Positions 34,165 through 43,571 are shown, counted from the stretch's first letter. The stretch: 50,240 bases of DNA from Saprospiraceae bacterium (GCA_021739805.1 JAIPBB010000004.1:1-50240); one strand, 5' to 3'. Translations and numbers: made by a program. Notes: generated by a model not told the origin, from the sequence alone.

Positions 34165-36426
34165 TTAAAAATCAAAATCCTTAGATTCAGCTCTATTTTG
34201 CTTTTCGTATTCGGTACAATTTATTTCAACCGAAAGTTCTTTTTCGGGTTTTTCAAAATCGCCAATCGAGATATTTAATGATTTATCAGCATAAACTCTT
34301 TTCATATATAAAGCCCAAATAGGTAAAGCCATATTTGCACCTTGTCCAAGTGTGATGCTTCTGAAATGAACTCCCCTGTCTTCGCAACCAACCCAAACAC
34401 CTGTAACCAAATCGGGTGTTAAGCCCATAAACCAACCATCAGATTGATTTTGAGTTGTACCGGTTTTTCCGGCTATTGGATTAGTAAAACCATATCTATA
34501 TCTTAAACGCTGTCCGGTTCCCGATTGAACAACTCCTTTCATAAGGTCGAGCATGAGATATGCAGTTTCTTCACTCATTGCTTCTTTTTGTTTGGGAATG
34601 AATGTTTCTATAACATTTCCGTTTTTATCTTCAATTCTTGTAATAAATGTTGGCTCAATATAAACTCCTTTATTAACAAAAGTGCTTTGTGCTCCAACCA
34701 TTTCATAAACCGACAAACTTGGAGTTCCAAGGCAAATAGCAGGAACAGGTTCGATATTCGACACATCAATACCCATGTTTGCGGCAAGTTTCAAAACTCC
34801 CATCGGAGAATGGCGTTTTATCAAATAGGCTGAAACTCTGTTTATCGAGTTTGCAAGAGCTTCTTTTAAAGTAACCATCTGCCCGTCTTTGTAATCACCG
34901 GAATTTCTAGGCTCCCAGTATTTTCCAGTTGGAAGTTCAATACTAACCTTAATATTAGGAACCTTAGTACAGGGAGAGTATTCTCCCTCCGACATTGCCA
35001 GTGCATAAACAAAAGGTTTGAAAGTTGAACCAACCTGTCTTTTTCCCTGTGATACCTGGTCGTATTTAAAATGTTTATAGTTTATGCCGCCAACATAAGC
35101 TCTTACATAACCTGTATGTGGCTCTATTGACATTAGTCCTACTCGTAAAAAATACTTATAATAAAGTATGGAATCCATCGGAGTCATAATAGTGTCAAAC
35201 TCTTCCCATTGGTCTTGATTCCATCGGAAAACTGTCATTTGAGTAGGAGTATTAAAAATCTTTTTGATAGTATCAGGATCAACTTTGTTAACATTAAGCC
35301 AATAGTATCTATCGGAACGTTTCATGGCTTGGTTCATAATATTTTCTATTTGCTCATCGGTCATTTTGTAATTAAAAGGTGGATGCTTATGATTTCCTGC
35401 CCAATGTTTAAAAAATGCTTTTTGCAAATCTTTTCCCAAATGCTCACTTACTGCCTGTTCGGCATATTTTTGCATTCTGGAGTTAATGGTTGTATAAATC
35501 TTCAACCCATCTTTATAAAGGTTATAAGGAGTTCCATCAGGTTTTTTATGGTTTTTACACCAGACTTTTAGTTTTCCTCTTAAATGCTCACGCATATAAG
35601 TTGCCAAACCTGTGTTATGGTCTTGTAACTTATATTTCGACAAGTCTAAAGGAAGAATTCTTAATGAATCGTATTCTGTTTCAGTGATAAAATCATATTT
35701 CTTCATTTGACTTAAAACAATTTCACGACGTTTAGTGGCTCTTTCAGGATTTCTAACAGGATTAAATTTACTTGGAGCTTGAAGCATACCAACCAACATG
35801 GCTGCCTCTTCAATTTTCAAGGAATCAGGAGATGAATTAAAAAATGTTTTTGAAGCGGTTTTAATTCCATAAGAGTGACCACCAAAAGTTACTGTATTGA
35901 AATACATCGCCATGATTTCTTCTTTGGTATATCTGTCTTCCAATTGAACGGAAACAACCCATTCTTTAAATTTCTGTAAAACAATAAAGGATTTACTTTC
36001 ATCACGCATGCTAAACAAATTCTTTGCTAACTGCTGGGTAATTGTACTGCCACCTCCGGCACTTCTTCCTGTTACAACACCGGCAATAGCTCTTAATATT
36101 GCTTTTATGTCAATACCTGAATGTTTTTCAAATCTATAATCTTCGGTTGCTACTAAAGCATTAATCAAATAAGGTGATAGGTTTCGGTAATGAATATTTG
36201 AACGGTCTTCTATAAAATACTTTCCTAATAGAACCTGGTCAGCAGAGTATATTTCGGATGATAAATTGCTTTTAGGATTTTCAAGCTCTTCAAAATCCGG
36301 CATATAGCCTAACCAGCCCATAGAAATAGCGAAGAACATTAAAATTACTGCTAACAAACCTGAAAAGAAAAATATCCAGACAAGTTTGATATACTTTCGA
36401 TATGATGTTGTTTTTTGCTTTGTCAT
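34165..36426 (-). CDS. Penicillin-binding protein 1A (transglycosylase/transpeptidase)
   Basis: This 753-residue bifunctional peptidoglycan synthase is anchored by one N-terminal helix (residues about 14-36). The GT51 glycosyltransferase domain has the catalytic Glu95 (TEDYRFEKHSGID) and GGSTITQQLAKN at 125-136. The transpeptidase domain has the serine motif in GSTFKPFVYA, SxN in ANSINRVSAY and KTG in AGKTGTTQNQSDGWFMG. It acts at the periplasmic face. It is last in the holB-ricT-gldH-PBP1A group. Confidence 0.95.
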   Translation of the reverse strand: MTKQKTTSYRKYIKLVWIFFFSGLLAVILMFFAISMGWLGYMPDFEELENPKSNLSSEIYSADQVLLGKYFIEDRSNIHYRNLSPYLINALVATEDYRFEKHSGIDIKAILRAIAGVVTGRSAGGGSTITQQLAKNLFSMRDESKSFIVLQKFKEWVVSVQLEDRYTKEEIMAMYFNTVTFGGHSYGIKTASKTFFNSSPDSLKIEEAAMLVGMLQAPSKFNPVRNPERATKRREIVLSQMKKYDFITETEYDSLRILPLDLSKYKLQDHNTGLATYMREHLRGKLKVWCKNHKKPDGTPYNLYKDGLKIYTTINSRMQKYAEQAVSEHLGKDLQKAFFKHWAGNHKHPPFNYKMTDEQIENIMNQAMKRSDRYYWLNVNKVDPDTIKKIFNTPTQMTVFRWNQDQWEEFDTIMTPMDSILYYKYFLRVGLMSIEPHTGYVRAYVGGINYKHFKYDQVSQGKRQVGSTFKPFVYALAMSEGEYSPCTKVPNIKVSIELPTGKYWEPRNSGDYKDGQMVTLKEALANSINRVSAYLIKRHSPMGVLKLAANMGIDVSNIEPVPAICLGTPSLSVYEMVGAQSTFVNKGVYIEPTFITRIEDKNGNVIETFIPKQKEAMSEETAYLMLDLMKGVVQSGTGQRLRYRYGFTNPIAGKTGTTQNQSDGWFMGLTPDLVTGVWVGCEDRGVHFRSITLGQGANMALPIWALYMKRVYADKSLNISIGDFEKPEKELSVEINCTEYEKQNRAESKDFDF

Positions 36427-36493
36427 TATTATTAATTTAATTCAAGAAATGAATTTTGCAAAAATGGTATTTTGTTGATTATTATGTTTTTAT

Positions 36494-36549
36494 ATTGTTC
36501 GATTGTTCAATTGTTCGATTGTTCAATTGTTAAACTGTTAAATTGTTAT
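36494..36549. repeat. Octamer tandem repeat, 7 units
   Basis: ATTGTTCG, ATTGTTCA, ATTGTTCG, ATTGTTCA, ATTGTTAA, ACTGTTAA, ATTGTTAT run in strict phase. Confidence 0.85.
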
Positions 36550-36578
36550 TGCATGAAATTATAAATCATTTACGCAAT

Positions 36579-36703
36579 CAATCATTATTTGTTGTTGAAC
36601 CCTTTGCAGGGTTCTGTAATGTGGTTTTTGTATTTTAACCATAGGTTTCACCTATGGCTATTCACATTTAACCACTTCGTGGTTTACTCATAATTTGCAA
36701 TTT
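36579..36703. repeat. Three-hairpin repeat unit, copy 1
   Basis: Three small perfect stems follow each other: GAACCC/GGGTTC (36598-36615 area), CCATAGGT/ACCTATGG with a TTC loop (36639-36657) and AACCAC/GTGGTT with a TTC loop (36670-36684). The unit recurs exactly 180 bp later. Confidence 0.8.
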
Positions 36704-36710
36704 AACTATT

Positions 36711-36758
36711 CAATCATTTAACACTTCAATCATTTAACTCTTAATCCATTTAATTATT
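36711..36758. repeat. Double-octamer tandem repeat, 3 units of 16 nt
   Basis: CAATCATTTAACACTT, CAATCATTTAACTCTT, then AATCCATTTAATTATT. The next bases (CAATCATT) start the second hairpin unit, so array and unit share a phase. Confidence 0.75.
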
Positions 36759-36883
36759 CAATCATTATTTGTTGTTGAACCCTTTTCAGGGTTCTTGAAT
36801 GTGGTATTTGCATTTTAACCATGGGTTTCACCTTTGGTTATTCACATTTAACTACTTCGTGGTTTACTCATTATTTGCAATTT
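36759..36883. repeat. Three-hairpin repeat unit, copy 2
   Basis: About 125 bp nearly identical to 36579-36703 in the same orientation. The first stem is intact (GAACCC/GGGTTC); the second has mismatches (CCATGGGT against ACCTTTGG) and the third has one (ACTAC/GTGGT). Confidence 0.8.
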
Positions 36884-36910
36884 ATCAATTGAGTCATTTA
36901 AGTAATTTAT

Positions 36911-36950
36911 CATTATCGCATTACAGCATTATCGCATTCTATCATTACTA
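36911..36950. repeat. Octamer tandem repeat, 5 units, overlapping the gldH stop
   Basis: CATTATCG, CATTACAG, CATTATCG, CATTCTAT, CATTACTA in phase. The final word contains the complement of the gldH TAG stop. Confidence 0.8.
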
Positions 36951-37430
36951 ATAATCACTTTTTTCAATCCTAATTCCAACTGCATCAATTCCCAATAAAT
37001 TCTCTACTCTCATAGCTTGTTCAAATTCAAAAGAATAGACTCCCTTTTGGGGGAATACTATATTTTTATGAAACAAAATCCTACTATCTTTAAACTTCCC
37101 TAAACCACGCCCCAACCATCGTCCATCAACATCAGAAAGAAAACATTCAACGGTGTCTTTTGCAATTCCTCCATCAGGGAAAACTGTTTTGATGAAAAAA
37201 TATACATTACTAAACGTATAATCTGTGGAGTTTCTTATGTTTATATAAAAATTGTTTCTTGAATTTATATCTGAGACATCAACGTCAAATTTCACTATGT
37301 TTTTATTATTCCATACTCCATCTTTGATTTTCTTATTCTTTTCATACACCATATTTTTATCACAAGATGTGAATAGTAATACTATAGTGGTGAGAAGTAT
37401 TACAGCAGAGTATCTGATTTCTTTTAACAT
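36948..37430 (-). CDS. gldH: Gliding motility / T9SS lipoprotein GldH
   Basis: This 160-residue protein has a lipoprotein signal (YSAVILLTTIVLLFTSC). The GldH pattern follows: YEKNKKIKDGVWN, FYINIRNSTDYTFSNVYFFI, DTVECFLSDVDGRWLGRGLG and a final FEQAMRVENLLGIDAVGIRI. GldH is needed for gliding in flavobacteria and is linked to the type IX secretion apparatus. The ATG at 37430 is preferred over one five codons upstream. It is cotranscribed with holB and ricT in many Bacteroidota. Confidence 0.88.
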   Translation of the reverse strand: MLKEIRYSAVILLTTIVLLFTSCDKNMVYEKNKKIKDGVWNNKNIVKFDVDVSDINSRNNFYINIRNSTDYTFSNVYFFIKTVFPDGGIAKDTVECFLSDVDGRWLGRGLGKFKDSRILFHKNIVFPQKGVYSFEFEQAMRVENLLGIDAVGIRIEKSDY

Positions 37431-37445
37431 AATACTAAATAACAA

Positions 37446-37475
37446 ATATCAATTTTCAAAATACAAATAAATTCC
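37446..37475. repeat. CAA-type heptamers upstream of gldH
   Basis: ATATCAA, TTTTCAA and AATACAA are consecutive 7-nt words, followed by ATAAATTCC. The string ACAAATAAATTCCAAT here shares AAATAAATTCCAAT with 46460-46473. Confidence 0.45.
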
Positions 37476-37599
37476 AATGACTAAAATCTCAATATTTAAA
37501 ATTTCGAACATTTAATCATTGTTATTTAAAGTTTATTTGTTTTTTGTTTTTTTGGTGCTTATTCATTTTGTTTGAATAGCGACAAATTGGATTAAAATA

Positions 37600-38715
37600 T
37601 TATCTACCTTTTTTTTTCTTCTTACTATCAAATCGAGTAAGGTCATCCTGACCAATAACATTTTCGTAGAAATCCTGTTTAACAATTACTTCTACAAAAC
37701 CCTCCAACGAATCTGGTTTTTGGCCTTTTTTATTCATTTCAATGATTTTTTTAACATCTTCTAATAGAATGGGGTGCATACTTGTATGCTCATTGATATA
37801 AGAAAACCACATTATTTTCTTGAAAATATCTGTTTTTACATGATGAGCGTCGTTCTTTTTAGTTTTAAGAATAGTTTCTGGACTTGGAAATTCCTTAAGT
37901 GCATCAATATAAACATCATACTCATAATTAAGACAACATTTTAGTTTACTACATTGTCCGGCAAGCTTTTGTGGATTAAGTGAAAGTTGTTGTGCTCGAG
38001 CCGAACTAGTTGAAACCGACCTGAAATCTGTTAACCATGTTGCACAGCATAACTCTCGTCCACAAGAACCAATGCCTCCAAGTCGGCTTGATTCCTGCCT
38101 TACTCCAATTTGTCGCATTTCAATCCGAACCATAAATTTTTCGGCAAAAACTTTAATCATCTCCCTGAAATCCACCCTATCTTCAGCTGTATAATAAAAG
38201 ATTGCTTTCGTTTTATCTCCTTGATATTCTACGTCATTAATTTTCATATCGAGATTAAGCTCAGTAGCAATTTTTCTTGCCTTAAACATAGTAACATCTT
38301 CTAGCTCCGTAGCTAATACCCATTTTTCAATATCAGTTGGTTTTGCCTTGCGATAGATTTTCTTAATATCTTCTGATTTGGGGTTAACATTTTTCTTGCT
38401 CATTTGTAAACGGACAATCTCGCCGGTCATGCTAACAATACCAATATCATGTCCGGGCGAGGCTTCAACAGCAACAATATCACCCACAACCAAACTATAT
38501 TCGCCGGGTGATTTAAAAAAATCTTTTCTGTTATTTTTAAATCTTACTTCAACACAATCAAATGAATTATTACTTTTTGGGGAATTTATATCTTTAAGCC
38601 AGTCAAATGTATCTAACATACTACATTCATGCTTGAAAATATTATCGTTTCTATGGTAAGCCTTGGGAGACTTACAACATCCTCGCGATAAAAATTCATT
38701 TTTTTCTGAACTCAT
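37600..38715 (-). CDS. ricT: PSP1-domain protein RicT
   Basis: This 371-residue protein carries the PSP1 domain (about residues 60-275). The cysteine motifs GSCGRELCCATWL and GQCSKLKCCLNYE match those that bind an iron-sulfur cluster in the Bacillus Ric complex. RicT (YaaT) affects RNase Y-dependent mRNA maturation in Firmicutes; the role in Bacteroidota is less clear. A lysine-rich C-terminal extension of about 90 residues follows the domain. It is encoded between holB and gldH with a 44-bp gap to holB. Confidence 0.9.
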   Translation of the reverse strand: MSSEKNEFLSRGCCKSPKAYHRNDNIFKHECSMLDTFDWLKDINSPKSNNSFDCVEVRFKNNRKDFFKSPGEYSLVVGDIVAVEASPGHDIGIVSMTGEIVRLQMSKKNVNPKSEDIKKIYRKAKPTDIEKWVLATELEDVTMFKARKIATELNLDMKINDVEYQGDKTKAIFYYTAEDRVDFREMIKVFAEKFMVRIEMRQIGVRQESSRLGGIGSCGRELCCATWLTDFRSVSTSSARAQQLSLNPQKLAGQCSKLKCCLNYEYDVYIDALKEFPSPETILKTKKNDAHHVKTDIFKKIMWFSYINEHTSMHPILLEDVKKIIEMNKKGQKPDSLEGFVEVIVKQDFYENVIGQDDLTRFDSKKKKKGR

Positions 38716-38759
38716 TTCTGTTTTATTTTAGTAAAATTGAGGAGAACAAAATTACAAAT

Positions 38760-39902
38760 TTAATTGGATGCCTGCAATTTAATTAGTCTGGAAAATTTCA
38801 ACCCCATATCAGCAAAAATAATTTTTGCATTTCCGTTTCTTTCGATATGGAAAAGGGATTTGTTCAATTCTTCTGTTATTTGCAAGTAATTAGCTGAATT
38901 AATAAGTTTAGAAAATTTAATTACAAACTCTTTCTCATGTCCTTCGAGTTTTACCAGATTTTCATTGTCATTATTCATTAAAATGCTTTGCCTGATAACT
39001 CTCAAACCATATGCTAAAAGAGATTTTTGTCTTTCCCTTCCGATTGTTGCTATTTCATTTATTAAGTTGAACATTTCCTGGAACTTTTGTCCATGACAAA
39101 GAAGCATATAATTTCTAAAATTCACATAATTATATTCTTCTGCATCAGCATTTTCAAGGAATTTTTGTGCATTTATTAAGTTTCCATCAGCAAATAAAAC
39201 CGCTTTATTTATTTCAGTTTCAGGATAATCAAATTTCTTTTTTAAATAATCTTTAATATCCTTGTCTTTGGTTTTCGGAATTTTAATTATTTGAGTTCTC
39301 GAAATTATTGTTTTAAGGATTTTATCGGGATTTTCAGAAATCAATAAAAAGAGTGTTTTGGGTGGCGGCTCTTCCAGTATTTTTAAAAGCTTTGGTGCAG
39401 CAGCATGATAAAGTTTTTCAATCATCCAAATAATAACAACCCTATATTCCGATTCAAATTTTTTGAGACTAAGGGATTTAATTATTTCGTTGCAATCTTC
39501 AGTATTAATTATTCCTTGTTTGTTTTCAATTTCAATCTTCTCATACCATTGATGAAGACTAAATACATAATCTTTTTGCAGAAGTAATTCTCTCCATTTG
39601 CTAATAAAAAGACGGCTAATTGGCTTTGTTTTAACATCCTTATTAGTGCTGACAGGATATGTGAAATATAAGTCAGGATGAATAAGTTTATTGTACTTTA
39701 TGCACGAAGGACAAATGCCACATGAGTCAGTTTCTTGTTTGCCGGTGCAGGAAATAAACTGGGCATAAGCCATTGCTAATGCAAGCTTACTATTGCCCTC
39801 TGGTCCTGTAAATAATTGTGCATGACTAATACGGCTTTCTCTAACTGTTTGTATAAGTCGTTTTTTAATTTCCTCATGCCCGATTACATCCTTGAATTGC
39901 AT
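38760..39902 (-). CDS. holB: DNA polymerase III subunit delta prime
   Basis: This 380-residue clamp-loader subunit has the start FKDVIGHEEIKKRLI and SHAQLFTGPEGNSKLALAMA, with the P-loop lysine kept but the loop degenerate. The zinc-binding region is CGICPSCIKYNKLIHPDLYF. The sensor segment is LLKILEEPPPKTLFLLI and SRTQIIKIPK. The delta prime subunit is the non-hydrolysing ATPase-fold member of the loader. It is first in the ricT-gldH group. Confidence 0.92.
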   Translation of the reverse strand: MQFKDVIGHEEIKKRLIQTVRESRISHAQLFTGPEGNSKLALAMAYAQFISCTGKQETDSCGICPSCIKYNKLIHPDLYFTYPVSTNKDVKTKPISRLFISKWRELLLQKDYVFSLHQWYEKIEIENKQGIINTEDCNEIIKSLSLKKFESEYRVVIIWMIEKLYHAAAPKLLKILEEPPPKTLFLLISENPDKILKTIISRTQIIKIPKTKDKDIKDYLKKKFDYPETEINKAVLFADGNLINAQKFLENADAEEYNYVNFRNYMLLCHGQKFQEMFNLINEIATIGRERQKSLLAYGLRVIRQSILMNNDNENLVKLEGHEKEFVIKFSKLINSANYLQITEELNKSLFHIERNGNAKIIFADMGLKFSRLIKLQASN

Positions 39903-40000
39903 GCTCCAAAAATAATTAAAACTAAGAAACTATTGGAAAATTTTATTGTATATTATCAATTTTACGATTGAATCCTCTTTGTTGGATGTTAAATGTAAAT

Positions 40001-40129
40001 AAGTCGGAAGTCGGAAGTCGGAAGTCAGAAGTCGGAAGCTCCGCGCAGTGTCCAGATTGATAATCACGAAAGGTGTGGTCATTGAGCGGAGTCGAAATGA
40101 CAACAACGAGAAACCAGTACCGAGAAACA
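40001..40129. repeat. Heptamer repeats and a short hairpin downstream of the large T9SS gene
   Basis: AGTCGGA occurs five times in phase at 40001-40035 (one unit reads AGTCAGA). GTCATT/AATGAC form a stem across 40077-40100 with the internal word GAGCGGAGTCG. ACAACGA, GAAACCA, GTACCGA and GAAACAG follow in phase at 40102-40129 and resemble the GNAACGA words at 27925. No gene is present in the 279-bp spacer. Confidence 0.75.
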
Positions 40130-40181
40130 GCCTTTACAAATAGACAATCTCTAATATATTAAGACAGCATCATAAAAACAT

Positions 40182-43100
40182 TTAATCAATTTTATAAATA
40201 ATTTTGCTGCTTGTTTTTAAATCTGTTTCAATTCTAAAAAAGTAAACTCCTGATTTATAATATTTAATGTTAATTGTTGTAAATAATGATTTAGGATTTT
40301 CATCATAAATTAACTCGCCTAAACTATTGTAAATTTTAATTGAATTAATTTTTTCATCTGAAACTAAATTTACTAAATCAGTGGTAGGGTTTGGATAAAT
40401 CTTAAGCGAACTTATTTCATCAAGCTCTTCAACTCCTGTTACATCTGAAATTGAAATATCATCAACATACAAATTCCACATATTGGCAGAACTGTAGGCA
40501 TGCCATCCCAAATAATAGACTCCGGTTGCAGGAACCGTGAAGGTTGATAATGATTGCAAATAGGTCTCATTAATAAAACTACCCAAATCGACAATCTGGG
40601 TTGTCAGAGCCATAACTTCCTGGCTTGAACCTAACATTACTTTAAGTTTTTCAGGATAAAGAGAAGCTGCCACTTTATAATAAAATCCAAGCTGGTAAGT
40701 TTTGCCTGCTTCAAATTCTAAACATTTTGAAACAATCCAATCATCGGCATTATTCGTAGTACTAAAAGAATAATAACAATAGCCTGTTCCTGTGTTTGCA
40801 TTTGCACCATTAGCTAACCAAAGCCATGAATTTTCATCATTATTTGCATTTATGACCTTCCATCCAACTAAATCATCACTTTGTTCAAAACCCATTGAAT
40901 AAGGCATTGTTGATGAAGCAATATTATTAATAACAAATTCAAGAGAGTCATTCATAATATTTGCATCGCCCATCAAGCTGACAAAAACTTTAATTGTGTA
41001 AGTGCCAGCAGTTGAAAAATCGGCTTTTTGAGCAAAAGTGTAGGTTAAAGTATCACCTGACAATATCCATGAATTTATTGTATCAGTAATAATAACTCCT
41101 GAATTTATTGAATATGACAAATAATAAGCATTAACCGAATCAATGCCATTATTAAATATTCTTGCACTTATGTCTTCATTTGTATTTAATCCACATGCAG
41201 TTTGTGGGGAAACTATTTCTAAAACACCAAGGTCGTTAGTCATGGGATTTATTACAACTCCTTCAATCATTGCTCTTGAAAATCCGGCAGTTGATAAGTC
41301 AATTAAATTTGAACCATCAGTATTTGCTGCAAAAAAAGCTCCTGTTCTTGTAGGTAATTCCTGCTGTAATCCAAGAGGAGAATGACCTGAATTTGTATGA
41401 AATCCAACATAAAAATATGAATTTAAAAAAGTTGGTGGATTAGTTATAATTAAGGATACATAATTTTCTTTGTCGGCAGCGGTGATTATATGTTTGGCTG
41501 AAGTTCCCACAACATTTGCATTACTATCGAGGACAACTGCATAAATTTCTTCTCCAACACTTGCACTTCCACTAATATAGGCATTTACCTCTTTCACCAT
41601 TTTGTGTGAATTAAGGTAATATTTTGTTAAAAATAAACCACTTCCTGAATTAAATCCCAGTACATTAATAACTTGTGAGGTATCAGAATAAGAATAGGTG
41701 TTGTTTGTAATAGTTTGAAAATATGAAAACTCATTATTTATAGAATCCTGGTCTGAGTCAAGAAAAACTTTCACATTATTATTTCCTAATGATGTTGGTG
41801 CGAAATCAGCAAAACTAACTTCAACAGTTGCATTAGGAGCTAAGTTTGAAACAATTTGGGTGTCAATAAAAGTATTTGCACCTGAAATATTCAGATAAAC
41901 AGAAAAATTTGTTTGATTAACTGTACCATGATTTTTAATCATTGCTGAAACATTATGAGGAATTGCAGAACTCATTGGGAGTTTCCCAAGAGTGTAAACA
42001 GCTTCAACACCTAAATTATTCGCCGGACATCCACCACCAATATTGAAAACAGTTTCACTTGTTGATACGAATGAATAATTCGAGTCAACCATAACATTAT
42101 TATAATAAATTTCATATCCACCGGGAGATAATATGCCATCGCCATAGGAATCATAAATCACAAAATCAAAACATTGGGTTGACATAACGCAAATATCAAT
42201 AAAATACAAAGTTGTGTCAGAATAACCGCCCCCTGAAGCATAAACCAATGATGTGTTTTTATCTATTAATTCCCATGTAGTTTCAGAGCTGTAAATGTCA
42301 GTTAAAAGTTTTAGACTAATAACAGCATCAACACTTTTAATACTAAAATTTAAGGAATCATTCAGACTGTCAACGTCATTTAGTAAATCAGTGTAAGCAA
42401 TGAAATTATAATTTCCATAAGTTGATAAATCGATGGTTGTAGGAAACGAAAAGTCTAAATCTGCTCCGGGAGCAATTGTATCCGTAATGATTGCTGTAAC
42501 AGGATTTTGCCCGTTCAAAATATAGGCTACTGTGAAATTGCTAATTGAATCCATTCCATAATTATGAATTTTGATTTTCACAGTTTCATTTGCAGATAAA
42601 TTGCAGCTAGTGTCAATTGGAGAAAGGAAATTGCTAATTCCTGCATCAATATATGCGCCGGCTGATGTTCCATAAATCTCAAAAGGAAGTCCTTGTCCGT
42701 AAGTTGTATTTATTGCTTGCCAAATAGCTGTCGAGCCATCATACATAATTCCATCACCTGTTGTTGGTTGACCCGAAATAGTAACTGATGGTTGCCATGG
42801 TCCGGATGTTCCGCTTCCATCAGCCTGCCAATCGAGCCAGTAAATTCCTCCGTTTAAAACAATTGAATCAGTGCAAACTATTTTCATTATTGGTCTTTGA
42901 GTATCAGTAGTGTCATTTCCTCGATAAATTCCAGACCAGTAAGACGTTGTCATTTTATTGGTTGAAGTATCGCCATAAACAATTGTGCTTCCGGGCAAGC
43001 CGGGTTGTCCACTCCAAATTCTAAAATTTAAGTGAGTAAAAGTGGAAGGAGATGTCGCTGAACCTGTTTGATAGGCAAAAAACACTATAGAATCAATAGT

Positions 43101-43490
43101 CCAATTTCCGGCATTAACAATAAAATCGTCAGCAGTACGATTACCACTCAATTTCTGAATACCAATTCCATAGGAATTTAATGGTACTTCCACCAAACTA
43201 TAATCTGAACCGGCAGGACCACTTCCGGGTTTATTTACTAGTGAGCCATTGTTAAATAATAATGCTCCTTTTTGATTTGAATAATAATTGGTTTTGATTT
43301 TTGCAACAGAATTAATCTTTGTGAAAACCGTACAACTTTTTTGTTGTACTTTATCAAACTGTGAATTATCAACTTTATGCTTTTTAGTTTTTAAAATTGA
43401 ACTAGAACTCTTAAAAGACTGTGAATATGAATTATGTGTAATAAAAATTGATGCAAAAATTAATGCAAAAATTAAATTGAAATTTTTCAT
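40182..43490 (-). CDS. Large secreted T9SS protein with CARDB and jelly-roll domains
   Basis: This 1102-residue protein has a signal peptide (NFNLIFALIFASIFITHNSYS). A beta domain carries NWTIDSIVFFAYQTGS. Three CARDB-like repeats follow (ISNFLSPIDTSCNL, LGVEAVYTLGKLPMS and LGVLEIVSPQTACGL areas), then a choice-of-anchor jelly roll (FEQSDDLVGWKVINANNDENSW). The end is a T9SS type A sorting domain (LKIYPNPTTDLVNL, GVYFFRIETDLKTSSKIIY). Its last third is paralogous to the 14718-16646 protein. It is predicted to be a surface or released protein; it has no peptidase or glycosidase motif I can see. Confidence 0.85.
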   Translation of the reverse strand: MKNFNLIFALIFASIFITHNSYSQSFKSSSSILKTKKHKVDNSQFDKVQQKSCTVFTKINSVAKIKTNYYSNQKGALLFNNGSLVNKPGSGPAGSDYSLVEVPLNSYGIGIQKLSGNRTADDFIVNAGNWTIDSIVFFAYQTGSATSPSTFTHLNFRIWSGQPGLPGSTIVYGDTSTNKMTTSYWSGIYRGNDTTDTQRPIMKIVCTDSIVLNGGIYWLDWQADGSGTSGPWQPSVTISGQPTTGDGIMYDGSTAIWQAINTTYGQGLPFEIYGTSAGAYIDAGISNFLSPIDTSCNLSANETVKIKIHNYGMDSISNFTVAYILNGQNPVTAIITDTIAPGADLDFSFPTTIDLSTYGNYNFIAYTDLLNDVDSLNDSLNFSIKSVDAVISLKLLTDIYSSETTWELIDKNTSLVYASGGGYSDTTLYFIDICVMSTQCFDFVIYDSYGDGILSPGGYEIYYNNVMVDSNYSFVSTSETVFNIGGGCPANNLGVEAVYTLGKLPMSSAIPHNVSAMIKNHGTVNQTNFSVYLNISGANTFIDTQIVSNLAPNATVEVSFADFAPTSLGNNNVKVFLDSDQDSINNEFSYFQTITNNTYSYSDTSQVINVLGFNSGSGLFLTKYYLNSHKMVKEVNAYISGSASVGEEIYAVVLDSNANVVGTSAKHIITAADKENYVSLIITNPPTFLNSYFYVGFHTNSGHSPLGLQQELPTRTGAFFAANTDGSNLIDLSTAGFSRAMIEGVVINPMTNDLGVLEIVSPQTACGLNTNEDISARIFNNGIDSVNAYYLSYSINSGVIITDTINSWILSGDTLTYTFAQKADFSTAGTYTIKVFVSLMGDANIMNDSLEFVINNIASSTMPYSMGFEQSDDLVGWKVINANNDENSWLWLANGANANTGTGYCYYSFSTTNNADDWIVSKCLEFEAGKTYQLGFYYKVAASLYPEKLKVMLGSSQEVMALTTQIVDLGSFINETYLQSLSTFTVPATGVYYLGWHAYSSANMWNLYVDDISISDVTGVEELDEISSLKIYPNPTTDLVNLVSDEKINSIKIYNSLGELIYDENPKSLFTTINIKYYKSGVYFFRIETDLKTSSKIIYKID

Positions 43491-43571
43491 GTGTAGAATT
43501 TAGGGATTTGAAAGCGAATATACAATATCAACCAAAAGAAATCAAATTGTTGACTAATGAATTGAATTAAC

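Larger units (their letters stand above)
36427..36947. repeat. Repeat-filled spacer between PBP1A and gldH
   Basis: No gene is present. The sequence is almost entirely repetitive: octamers (36494-36549), a three-hairpin unit (36579-36703), 16-nt double octamers (36711-36758), the second three-hairpin unit (36759-36883) and octamers (36911-36950) that reach into the gldH stop codon. Confidence 0.85.

Noticed and set aside
36579..36883. Possible CRISPR array
   Set aside because: There are only two units of about 125 bp with a repetitive, not unique, spacer and no cas genes. The period-7/8 arrays are far too short for CRISPR repeats.
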